From JAWXUK01 sp044432725 (GTDB taxonomy: Bacteria > Bacillota > Clostridia > Oscillospirales > Oscillospiraceae), in contig JAWXUL010000027.1 of assembly GCA_044432725.1 (NCBI GenBank), positions 1 through 33,539 of the forward strand: DNA of 33,539 bases, given 5' to 3'. The notes beneath the pieces are model-generated. The model worked only from the letters and a program-made list of their open reading frames with translations, ran no database searches and had not been told where the DNA came from. Position numbers and translations under genes: made by a program. This document shows, one piece after another, positions 1-7,295 of the stretch (the stretch's first letter is position 1; each line of letters starts with the position of its first letter).

Positions 1-25
1 GAAACCTATAATTTCTTGCGTTTAT

Positions 26-65
26 AAGAGTAATCGACTAAGTTTAGTTGATTGCTCTTTTTTTC
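26..65 (+). terminator. Strong intrinsic terminator upstream of the coupling-protein remnant
   Basis: Bases 27-41 pair with 44-58 over 15 positions, two of them G-U, and an uninterrupted T run follows. This is a typical rho-independent terminator for + strand transcription. It lies about 60 bases before the VirD4 remnant, so transcripts entering from the left would stop before reaching it. No gene is visible between the window start and the terminator. It most likely ends an operon or inserted element lying outside the window. Confidence 0.85.
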
Positions 66-123
66 TGTCCAAAATTTTTTAGAGAAATTTTAATTCACCA
101 CTTGACAATATGTTAGTGAATTG

Positions 124-375
124 ATGTCGATTGACGAACTAGCTGTGATGGACGGCTCAAAATGTATTTGTCAAGTTCGTGGTGTTAGACCTTTTTTCAG
201 TAATAAGTTTGATATTACTCAACACAAAAACTATAAAAAACTCTCCGACTTTGACCCTAAAAACGTATTTGACGTTGAAAAACACCTCTCGTGTAAGCTT
301 AAACTGAAAAGCAATGATGTTTATGACGTGTATGATTTTGGGGAAATAGACGAAGAGGAAGAAATAGGAGCATAG
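124..375 (+). pseudogene. C-terminal remnant of VirD4/TraG-type coupling protein
   Basis: The reading frame encodes about 84 residues that resemble the extreme C-terminus of VirD4/TraG coupling ATPases of clostridial-type ICEs: DELAVMDG, CQVRGVRPFFS, then FDI..HKNYK and an acidic tail. These ATPases normally exceed 550 residues and carry Walker motifs; none of that is present here. The family-like frame can be followed back to about base 106, where a stop (103-105) and non-coding DNA with a terminator begin. There is no ribosome binding site before the ATG at 124. It is therefore the 3' end of a gene cut by an insertion, intron or deletion outside the window, unless the rest lies upstream as another exon. 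Its stop at 373-375 overlaps the region just after the ribosome binding site of the next gene. The family call rests on recalled motif similarity. Confidence 0.7.
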
Positions 376-377
376 GA

Positions 378-1376
378 TTGACTGAATTAAAAGCACACGG
401 CACCGTAAAAGTGTTTGAAGGCTTTGCTGGGTACGGAGGTGCGACCTTTGGTTTAGCTAGAACAGGTATCAGTTTCGAGGTGACAGGATATTCAGAAATC
501 GACAAATTTTCTTCTGTTCTCTACAACCTGAATCATTTAGACAAAAATGGTAGAAATATCATGAATTTTGGGGATATATCTTTGATACACCCACAAGAAC
601 TCCCTGATTTCGACTTTTTTACTGGTGGCTTTCCGTGTCAACCTTTTTCCTCCGTTGGACTGCAAGAGGGAGAAGCAGATAGGCACGGCAGAGGAACTTT
701 GTTGCATGATATTCTAAGAATTTGTGCAGTGAAGAAGCCAAAGTATATTTTATTGGAAAATGTGAAAGGTCTTTTGTCTAAAAAGTTCGCTGATACCTTT
801 GGAACCGTAAAAAGCAAACTCAATGAACTAGGTTACGGAGAAGTGAAGTATGCACTCCTGAATACTAAAAATTATGGGATTCCACAAAATAGAGAACGTG
901 TCTGGATTTTCGCTCGTTTGGGAGGACTTCCTGATGATTTTTCCATGATACCTCCCATTATTGAGAATAATCTTAGGCTACCAGATTTTTTAGACCTCAA
1001 CCCAGAAGAAAAATTGTACTTATCCCAGAAACAGATAGCTAGAATCCAAGAACACTATAAAATTTCATCATTGAACGTAAATGAACCATCGTGCTTCGAT
1101 TTATACAATCGGAAAATACGCACTGATGGTTTTTGTATTACCATTTTATCTCCTGAACACAACAAACTACGAATAGTTGAACCACAAAACGAGAATGGAG
1201 TAATCAGGCTAAGAAAAATGTCCGTCAGCGAACAATTTCGTCTGATGGGATTCCGTGATGGGGAAATTAACTTTGGCAATCAGTCTTATACCCAACTCTC
1301 AAAACGAGCTGCCAATGGTTGGGATATTAACCTTGTGGGCATATTGTTGAATCATATTTGGCAACAATTATTATAA
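378..1376 (+). CDS. DNA (cytosine-5) methyltransferase
   Basis: This is a 332-residue single-domain C5-cytosine methyltransferase, transferring methyl groups from S-adenosylmethionine to cytosine in DNA. Motif I is FEGFAGYGG at residues 13-21. Motif IV is GGFPCQPF with catalytic Cys87. Motif VI is ENV at 127-129, and motif VIII is QNRER at 170-174. A C-terminal motif X-like helix (QLSKRAANGWDIN) is also seen, so the enzyme looks intact. The start is a TTG, chosen because AGGAG at 366-370 stands 7 bases upstream and no ATG fits. No restriction endonuclease gene is beside it, so it is probably a solitary methylase that protects the element from host restriction. It sits between the coupling protein and maff2, two genes usually close together in this ICE type, which suggests later insertion. 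Confidence 0.92.
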   Translation: MTELKAHGTVKVFEGFAGYGGATFGLARTGISFEVTGYSEIDKFSSVLYNLNHLDKNGRNIMNFGDISLIHPQELPDFDFFTGGFPCQPFSSVGLQEGEADRHGRGTLLHDILRICAVKKPKYILLENVKGLLSKKFADTFGTVKSKLNELGYGEVKYALLNTKNYGIPQNRERVWIFARLGGLPDDFSMIPPIIENNLRLPDFLDLNPEEKLYLSQKQIARIQEHYKISSLNVNEPSCFDLYNRKIRTDGFCITILSPEHNKLRIVEPQNENGVIRLRKMSVSEQFRLMGFRDGEINFGNQSYTQLSKRAANGWDINLVGILLNHIWQQLL

Positions 1377-1505
1377 ATTTTACACATTGAAAGGGGGTGG
1401 TGCTTATGATTTAATATAGTTTGGCTCGCTAGGTAAGGCGAAACGTGAAAAGAAGAAACAAACAACAAAAAACAACAATTTATATTTTTTAAGGAGAATT
1501 TTATT

Positions 1506-2723
1506 ATGGCATTTTTTACAGACGCAGTAGGTGTTTTGCAAACTTTGACTACAGCATTAGGTGCTGGTCTTGGTATTTGGGGAATTATCAACCTCATGGA
1601 GGGTTATGGTAATGATAACCGTGCGACACGTTGCTTCTTCTAAAAATGTTTGTTGTATGTTGTAAAAAAGTAGTTGGTTTCTTTGAAAAAGTCCTAGAAT
1701 AAATCTAATATTTTTAATAAGGAGAAATCTATGGCAAGGAACAAAGTAAAACAATTCTTTTCGTAACAACTATCTACATCAGACTAAAGAAAAGCTACTT
1801 AATTTTATCATTGAAATTAGGTAAACTGTCAGTCTGATGGGCAGAATGAAGGTGTAAAACCTGAAATGTCTACACTAATCTCCGTTATGCTGTGGCGATT
1901 TAGAACAAGTCACAGTATAAAGCACGGTGAAGTCGGCAGAGAGTGACCGTCAGAAAACCCCTAGCTTACAACTAGGATTTCTACGAAAGCTATCAATACA
2001 TTGATGGTGTCACCTATATGTCGGGTGTCGATACACATGGTGAGAATGTTGAAAAACTGACGAACTTGCGAATGAAAAAGTAACCAAACAGTCTAACGGC
2101 TGTATTTTGATTGTGGACGGATAACGTGGTTGTTGGTAAAGTCCATTTGTCACTAAAAAGTGGCAAGACGAAGAAAGTTAGTCAAATACTTAGAGCAAGC
2201 ACCTAAAGGTATCATGTAGATAGGACTTACGGAACGTGGTAAGCCACCAACAGGGAGGAAGTCTAATTCCAGTGAAATGTTAGCTAGGAAAGTCAAAAAG
2301 CCTGAATTTTTGATATAACTAGCTTTAATGGTGGGGAAAGTAGTGGCACAGTACCGATGAAGCACCTGTAATGGGTGTGGAGGGATAGCCACAAGTCACG
2401 AATATTTTTAGTATTTGTGATGGAACGCCGTGTACGGTGAAAGCTGTACGCACGGTGTGGAGTGGGGGAAAAGGTGGAAAAATAGTCACAAATCGCTCTT
2501 TTGATTTGTGGGAATTTGCAACTCTTATCGCAACTTTCTTTTGAATTTTTCTGTAAAATTCAAGTTGGAACTTTTAGATAAAGTTGCAAGTTCATTAAAA
2601 TATAAGCCTTACCTATCACTATCAGGGGCTAAAAGTCAAGGAATGAAGCAACTAATGGCAGGAGGTGGTGTAGCCTTAGTTGCAACTTCTCTCATGCCTT
2701 CCTTGTCAGGCTTATTCGGTTAA
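1506..2723 (+). CDS. Maff2-family pilin-like protein, split by a group II intron
   Basis: The coding sequence is 1506-1620 joined to 2623-2723, giving 71 residues. Exon 1 encodes MAFFTDAVG and a glycine-rich hydrophobic helix ending EGYGNDN. Exon 2 continues with GAKSQGMKQLMAGGG and ends SGLFG. The codon split across the splice (C + CA, Pro39) restores an uninterrupted Maff2-type protein. Maff2 proteins are small two-helix membrane proteins found between VirD4 and VirB6-like genes in ICEs, and are thought to act as the VirB2/TrbC-like pilin. AAGGAG at 1491-1496 precedes the ATG. Without splicing, translation runs into the intron after residue 38, so pilus function should require intron removal. 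Bases 1377-1505 hold only this leader. Confidence 0.85.
1621..2622 (+). mobile_element. ORF-less group II intron in maff2 (1002 nt)
   Basis: The intron starts GTGCGACACGTT. Domain V lies at about 2423-2457, with the CCGTGTAC...GAAA...GTACGCACGG hairpin. Domain VI pairs GTGGGGG from about 2462 with CCTTACCTATCAC up to 2620, and has an unpaired A at 2615, eight bases from the 3' end. EBS1 GGTTGT at 2128-2133 pairs with IBS1 ATAACC at 1615-1620, with one G-U. Boundaries are fixed by restoring the Maff2 frame. No reverse transcriptase ORF is present. Relative to the virB4 intron it has an extra segment near the 5' end and a much longer domain VI arm (about 2470-2600). A 12-codon ORF with a ribosome binding site lies inside it (1731-1766). 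No other gene is seen in these 1002 bases. Confidence 0.9.
1731..1766 (+). other. Mini-ORF with ribosome binding site inside the maff2 intron
   Basis: ATG to TAA encodes 11 residues (MARNKVKQFFS). AAGGAG (1719-1724) lies 6 bases before the ATG. The preceding A/T-rich leader resembles that of maff2 itself. It may be a remnant of another small gene captured in domain I, or chance. Nothing shows that it is translated. Confidence 0.25.
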
Positions 2724-2732
2724 GGCTAATCC

Positions 2733-3623
2733 ATGGAAGCAATTAAAGAGGCTTTAACGGAATGGTTTGAAAGTCTATTTCAAGAAGTTCTAATCCACGG
2801 AATATGTGGGAGTTTATACGAAACATTCGGAGTTATAAACAATAAAGTCGGAGAAATTGCTGAAAATGTGGCGAAAAGCCCATCGGAATGGAACGGTGGG
2901 ATTTTCGCCCTAGTCCAAAACTTGTCTGAAACAGTCATGCTACCCATCGCAGGCTTAATACTCACTTATGTGATGGTTTATGAATTGATTTCCATGATAA
3001 TGGACAAAAACAATTTCCACGATTTTCCACCAAGCGATATTATGAAGTGGATATTTAAGACTTATATGTCGGTTGTGTTAGTAACCAACGTCTTTGATAT
3101 AACAATGGCTGTCTTTGACGTGGCAAAACACGTTGTAAATAGTTCGTCCTCGATAATCACGGCTGACACTTCTGTAGACCCCTTTGAATCCCATGATGTT
3201 TTATGGGCAGCACTAGAATCTCACTCGTTAGGGGAACTCTTGCAGATATATGTGCAGTCACTTTTAATAGGTATTTCCATACAAATTATCGGAATTTTAA
3301 TCACTGTTGTCATTTATGGACGTATGATTGAGATTTACTTACTCACCTCCTTAGCACCAATCCCCTTTGCAACACTCATGAATAAAGAACAAGCGAGCAT
3401 TGGTCAAAACTATTTTAAGGTCCTGCTCGCCATCGGATTCCAAGGCTTTTTGATTATGGTCTGCGTTGGCATTTATGCAGTACTGATACAGGGGATCGGA
3501 TTGACCTTAGAGCCGAATAACGTGCTTCGTGCCATGTGGGAATGTCTAGGCTACTCGATTTTGCTGTGCTTTACTCTGTTTAAGTCAGCTTCTATCAGTA
3601 AGTCCATCTTCAATGCACATTAG
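2733..3623 (+). CDS. VirB6/TrbL-like polytopic membrane protein of the transfer channel
   Basis: This 296-residue protein is rich in hydrophobic helices, at about residues 68-90, 108-130, 175-200, 203-220, 230-256 and 268-288. An amphipathic N-terminal segment precedes them. Size, topology and position between maff2 and prgI match the VirB6/TrbL-like component of ICE type IV secretion systems, which forms the inner-membrane part of the DNA channel. It starts 9 bases after the maff2 stop with no strong ribosome binding site, so it is probably translated by coupling to maff2. If so, failure to splice the maff2 intron could also lower its expression. No catalytic motif is expected. The call rests on topology and synteny more than on sequence motifs. 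Confidence 0.8.
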   Translation: MEAIKEALTEWFESLFQEVLIHGICGSLYETFGVINNKVGEIAENVAKSPSEWNGGIFALVQNLSETVMLPIAGLILTYVMVYELISMIMDKNNFHDFPPSDIMKWIFKTYMSVVLVTNVFDITMAVFDVAKHVVNSSSSIITADTSVDPFESHDVLWAALESHSLGELLQIYVQSLLIGISIQIIGILITVVIYGRMIEIYLLTSLAPIPFATLMNKEQASIGQNYFKVLLAIGFQGFLIMVCVGIYAVLIQGIGLTLEPNNVLRAMWECLGYSILLCFTLFKSASISKSIFNAH

Positions 3624-3643
3624 GGCAAGTGGGAGGAAACGAG

Positions 3644-3703
3644 ATGAACTATAAACACAAAACCAATCCAAAACACTATATTTTTGAAAGAAAGGGGGGA
3701 TAA
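3644..3703 (+). CDS. Possible 19-residue peptide between virB6-like and prgI
   Basis: A short ORF encodes a basic peptide ending ERKGG. GGGAGG (3631-3636) stands 7 bases before its ATG. Its stop lies 3 bases before the prgI ATG, and its last codons form the G-rich ribosome binding site of prgI. This could be a translated leader coupling prgI to upstream translation, or a chance ORF in the leader. No family is recognised. Confidence 0.3.
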   Translation: MNYKHKTNPKHYIFERKGG

Positions 3704-3706
3704 ATC

Positions 3707-4192
3707 ATGGCATACGTTACAGTACCCAAAGATTTGAACGCAGTAAAAACGAAAGCAATGTTCAATCTTACTAAAAGGCAACTTACCTGTTTTTCCATCG
3801 GTGGTTTATTCGGTGGAGCGACCTATTTCGCAGTACAAGGTTTTGTCAGTTCCACTAACGCAGTATCATTGATGATTCTAGCCGTGTTCCCCTTTTTCAT
3901 GCTGGCGATGTATGAGAAAAATGGGCAGACCCTAGAGGTTATTCTCAAACAAATGTATATGGTGAAATTTGGAATGGCAAAAAATAGACCGTACAAGTCC
4001 ATGAACTACTACGGAATGCTTGAGAATCAATATAACCTGAACAGGGAGGTAAATCGCATTGTCAAACCCACAACCAAAAAACCTAGAAACCCAGCAAACA
4101 CAAGGCAAAAATCTGTCCCCAAAATCGAAAAAGGCGAAAAAATTGACCAACAAGGAGAAAAAACAGATTCGGTCGATAATCGCACGGCATAA
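3707..4192 (+). CDS. PrgI-family (VirB3-like) membrane protein
   Basis: The 161-residue product begins MAYVTVPKDL and continues with FNLTKRQL. Two adjacent hydrophobic helices follow at about residues 28-47 and 50-68, then a cytosolic stretch with the Y.M......YK type segment seen in PrgI proteins. The C-terminus is Lys/Pro-rich. PrgI proteins are the Gram-positive counterpart of VirB3 and partner VirB4 at the membrane. AAAGGGGGG ahead of the ATG is a strong ribosome binding site. Its last 134 bases overlap the start of virB4 in another frame, a longer overlap than usual, and this explains the low-complexity tail after about residue 118. Confidence 0.85.
   Translation: MAYVTVPKDLNAVKTKAMFNLTKRQLTCFSIGGLFGGATYFAVQGFVSSTNAVSLMILAVFPFFMLAMYEKNGQTLEVILKQMYMVKFGMAKNRPYKSMNYYGMLENQYNLNREVNRIVKPTTKKPRNPANTRQKSVPKIEKGEKIDQQGEKTDSVDNRTA
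4044..4049 (+). promoter_or_regulatory. Ribosome binding site fixing the TTG start of virB4
   Basis: GGGAGG inside prgI lies 9 bases before a TTG at 4059. No in-frame ATG lies near it, and the next residues lead directly into the Lys-rich VirB4 N-terminus. Confidence 0.7.
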
Positions 4193-7100
4193 ACCTGTAG
4201 GCAAAAAGGAAAAATCTGCACAAGAATCCGTTCCTTATCTCAAAGTCTTTGAGGACGGAATTTGCCATGTTGATTCCAATTTCTACAGTAAAACAATCAA
4301 ATTTGAGGACATTAACTATCGTTTGGCAGATAATGAGGACAAAATCGCAATCTTTGATAACTGGTGTGGTTTCCTTAATCAATTTGATACCACGGTAGAA
4401 TTTCAATTTTCATTTTTGAATATCTCTGGCAATGAAAAAACCTTTGAAGAATCCATTGTGATTGAATCCAGAGCCGATAATTTTAACTCAATTCGTGAAG
4501 AATATTCAGAAATGTTACGCAAACAGCTTTCTAAAGGAAATAACGGCATTGTGAAGAAGAAATTCATCACCTTTGGTGTCCGTGCTGAATCCTACAAGAA
4601 AGCAAAACCACGACTTGAACGTCTGGAATTAGACATCTATGGCAACCTAAAGAAGCTAGGTGTCCGTACTGAAACACTGGACGGCAAACAACGACTTGAG
4701 TTATTCCACAATATTCTTCACATGAACGAGGAGAATAAATTCCAATTTGAGTGGAACTGGCTACCAACAACAGGACTAACCACCAAAGACTTCATCGTCC
4801 CATCTTCGTTCTGGTTTGGTGATGGGAAGTACTTCAAAACTGGAGATAACTTTGGTGCAGTGTCCTTTTTACAAATCCTAGCACCAGAACTTTCTGACGA
4901 GGTTTTGTCTGAATATCTGGATATTGACGGAAATCAGACAGTTTCTATGCACGTTCAATCTATTGACCACGTTAAGGCAATCAAGATGATTAAGTCTAAA
5001 TTGTCTGACTTAGAAAAGACAAAAATTGACGAGCAGAAAAAGGCAGTAAGACAGGGCTATGACATGGACGTTCTTCCCTCGGATTTGGGTGTCTATGTAA
5101 ATGAAGCGAAAAAGTTGCTACAAGACTTACAAAGTCGGAATGAACGGCTCTTTCACTTCTCTTTTATGATTGTTCACACTGCAAAGACAAAGGAAGAACT
5201 GGAAACAAATGTATTTCAATCCACCAGTTTAGCACAAAAACAGACGTGCCTTCTTCATCGCCTTGACTACCAACAGGAGCAAGGTTTCTTCTCATGTATG
5301 CCGTTGGGTAAATCATTGATAAACCTGAAACGCTGCATGACCTCCACAGCGACTGGAGGGTTTGTTCCATTTACAACTTCCGAATTATTTCAAGATGGAA
5401 ATGCACTGTATTATGGTATCAATGCCTTGTCAAACAATTTGCTGATGGCTGATCGAAAACGGCTGAAAAACCCAAACGGACTGATTCTCGGTACACCAGG
5501 AAGTGGTAAATCTTTCTCTGCGAAACGAGAAATTGTCAATGTTTTTCTCATGACAGACGATGATATTGCCATATTAGACCCAGAAAGTGGTGCGACACGT
5601 TCCTATGTGAAAAGCATAGGCACTGAACTTCCTATGGCTGCTTAGTCATGGAATATCAGGAGAACTGATAATCTGAACGGTAGAATGATGGAGTAACGTC
5701 TTGAAATACCGTCCTTAATACTCCGATTTGCACAATTTTATTAAGAAATGCGTGTAAAAAGCTCGGTAAAGTCAACCAAGAATACACCCTAACACGTTAA
5801 GGTGAGGAAATGCGAACTAATCAAAGTCGAGTGTACGATAGGTTGGAGGTCTAAAAGCTATCTATGGTGAGAATTTTCAGTAATATTATAGGAATGAAGC
5901 TGAAATGACGAACTTTTGAATGAAAGAGTTGGGAACTAAAGTAGAAATGCTAGTTAAAATCGGTGAGGGTGAGTAAAATCACTTTTATGAAAACCCTTAG
6001 TTTGTTATAGGCAATCTGAAGCCGATTTGCTCATAGAAAGCACCTACGGATAGATGTACAGATAAGATTATTGGAACGTGGTAAGCTAAAAACGTGGAGA
6101 TTCTTAATGTTTTATGATACGTTAGCAAGGAAAATCTGATTTTTAGGATATAACTTGCTTTAATTTTAGTGAAGGTAGTGGCATAGTACCGATGAAGCCA
6201 AGATAATAATTGGTGGAGGGATAGCCACAAGTCACGATGGATATCGTGATGGAGTGCCGTGTAAGGTGAAAGTCTTACGCACGGTATGGGTGAGGGGAAA
6301 AACTAGAGATGTATTAAAAAACGTCAAAAGTTTACCTATTCACACAATATAGAGGTCTAGTGGAACGATTGGACGGACAAGTCATTAAAATCTCTCCACT
6401 TTCCAAGGACTTCATCAATCCTATGGACATCAATTTGGAAGAAGAGGACGGAGAAAATCCCTTAATCATGAAATCAGACTTTATTCTATCTTTGTTCGAA
6501 ATCATGATGGGGAAAGTTGAAGCTGACGAAAAATCCCTGATTGACAAGGCACTGCAACTCACTTATATGCCTTACTTTGCAGACCCTGACAATGTGGAAA
6601 TGCCCATTTTACAAGATTTATACAATGAAATCGCTAAATTTGACAGTCCACAGGCAAAACACATCACGGATTGTATGTCAATTTATGTGACAGGTTCGCT
6701 CAACGTATTCAACCACCGAACAAATGTAGATATTAGTAATCGTGTGGTCTGCTTCGACACCAAAGAACTAGGAAATGCCCTGAAAGAGTTCGGTATGTTG
6801 GTCGTGCAAGACCAAGTATGGGGACGTGTTTCTATCAATCGTGACGCACGAAAAAGCACCAGATATTATATTGATGAAATGCACCTTTTGTTGGGTAAAG
6901 AGCAAACTGCGAACTATACAGTAGAAATATGGAAGAGATTTCGTAAATGGGGTGGTATTCCCACAGGTTTAACACAAAATGTAAAAGATTTCCTTTGCTC
7001 ACCACAAGTAGCAAATATCTTTGAAAACTCCGATTTTGTGTATTTGTTGAACCAAGCAGGAGGTGACAGAGAAATCCTCGCTAAGCAACTAAACATCTCT

Positions 7101-7292
7101 ACCCACCAACTTTCTCACGTCAAAAACTCCAACGCAGGAGAGGGACTTCTTATTTATGGTAGTACGATAATTCCTTTCACTGACCACTTTCCGCAGGATA
7201 CGGAACTCTATCGTATTATGACTACAAAGTTAGACGAAGTGGACGAAAAAGACAAAACCAAAGATACAACAGTCAATGTAGACAAGGAGTAG
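4059..7292 (+). CDS. virB4: VirB4-type conjugation ATPase, split by a group II intron
   Basis: The coding sequence is 4059-5589 joined to 6346-7292, 825 residues, the usual VirB4 length. VirB4 is the membrane-associated AAA+ ATPase that powers assembly and substrate movement in type IV secretion. Exon 1 holds a Lys-rich N-terminus, the N-terminal domain and Walker A GTPGSGKS at residues 478-485. It ends in the Walker B strand at DPES (507-510). Joining the exons through a split Glu codon gives DPESEYRGLVERL, then GQVIKISP, the normal continuation. Exon 2 also carries the YYIDEMHLLL acidic motif and the RKWGG..TGLTQN motif. Unspliced RNA would give a dead protein ending at 5645 after 55 intron bases. 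The 3' exon has no good internal start. The gene is followed 3 bases later by the hydrolase gene. Confidence 0.95.
5590..6345 (+). mobile_element. ORF-less group II intron in virB4 (756 nt)
   Basis: It starts GTGCGACACGTT, identical to the first 12 bases of the maff2 intron, and ends CTATTCACAC. Domain V lies at about 6252-6287 (GTGCCGTGTAA..GAAA..TTACGCAC). Domain VI has a bulged A at 6338, position -8. EBS1 CACTTT (5980-5985) matches IBS1 AAAGTG (5584-5589). EBS2 GGTCTA (5848-5853) matches IBS2 TAGACC (5575-5580), both perfect. Blocks shared with the maff2 intron include GGAACGTGGTAAGC, AGTACCGATGAAGC and GGGATAGCCACAAGTCACG. It is probably of the bacterial IIB type. There is no intron-encoded protein and no other gene in the 756 bases. 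Boundaries are confirmed by restoration of VirB4. Confidence 0.93.
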
Positions 7293-7295
7293 GAT

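Noticed and set aside
92..122. AATTCAC/GTGAATT inverted repeat as an operator or element end
   Set aside because: It has only 7 bp arms, A/T-rich, with no second copy seen and no matching end elsewhere in the window.
102..130. TTGACA at 102-107 as a -35 promoter element for the methyltransferase operon
   Set aside because: No acceptable -10 hexamer lies 16-18 bases downstream, and the segment is better explained as the end of the disrupted coupling-protein region.
2508..2723. ORF of 71 codons read as a separate small gene
   Set aside because: Only its last 33 codons are real Maff2 exon 2. The first part is domain VI of the intron and the start is not preceded by a fitting site.
5590..5645. 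VirB4 read as a truncated pseudogene ending at 5645, with a second fragment from 6360
   Set aside because: Removal of 5590-6345 restores a normal VirB4 with an intact Walker B region, so this is an intron and not decay.
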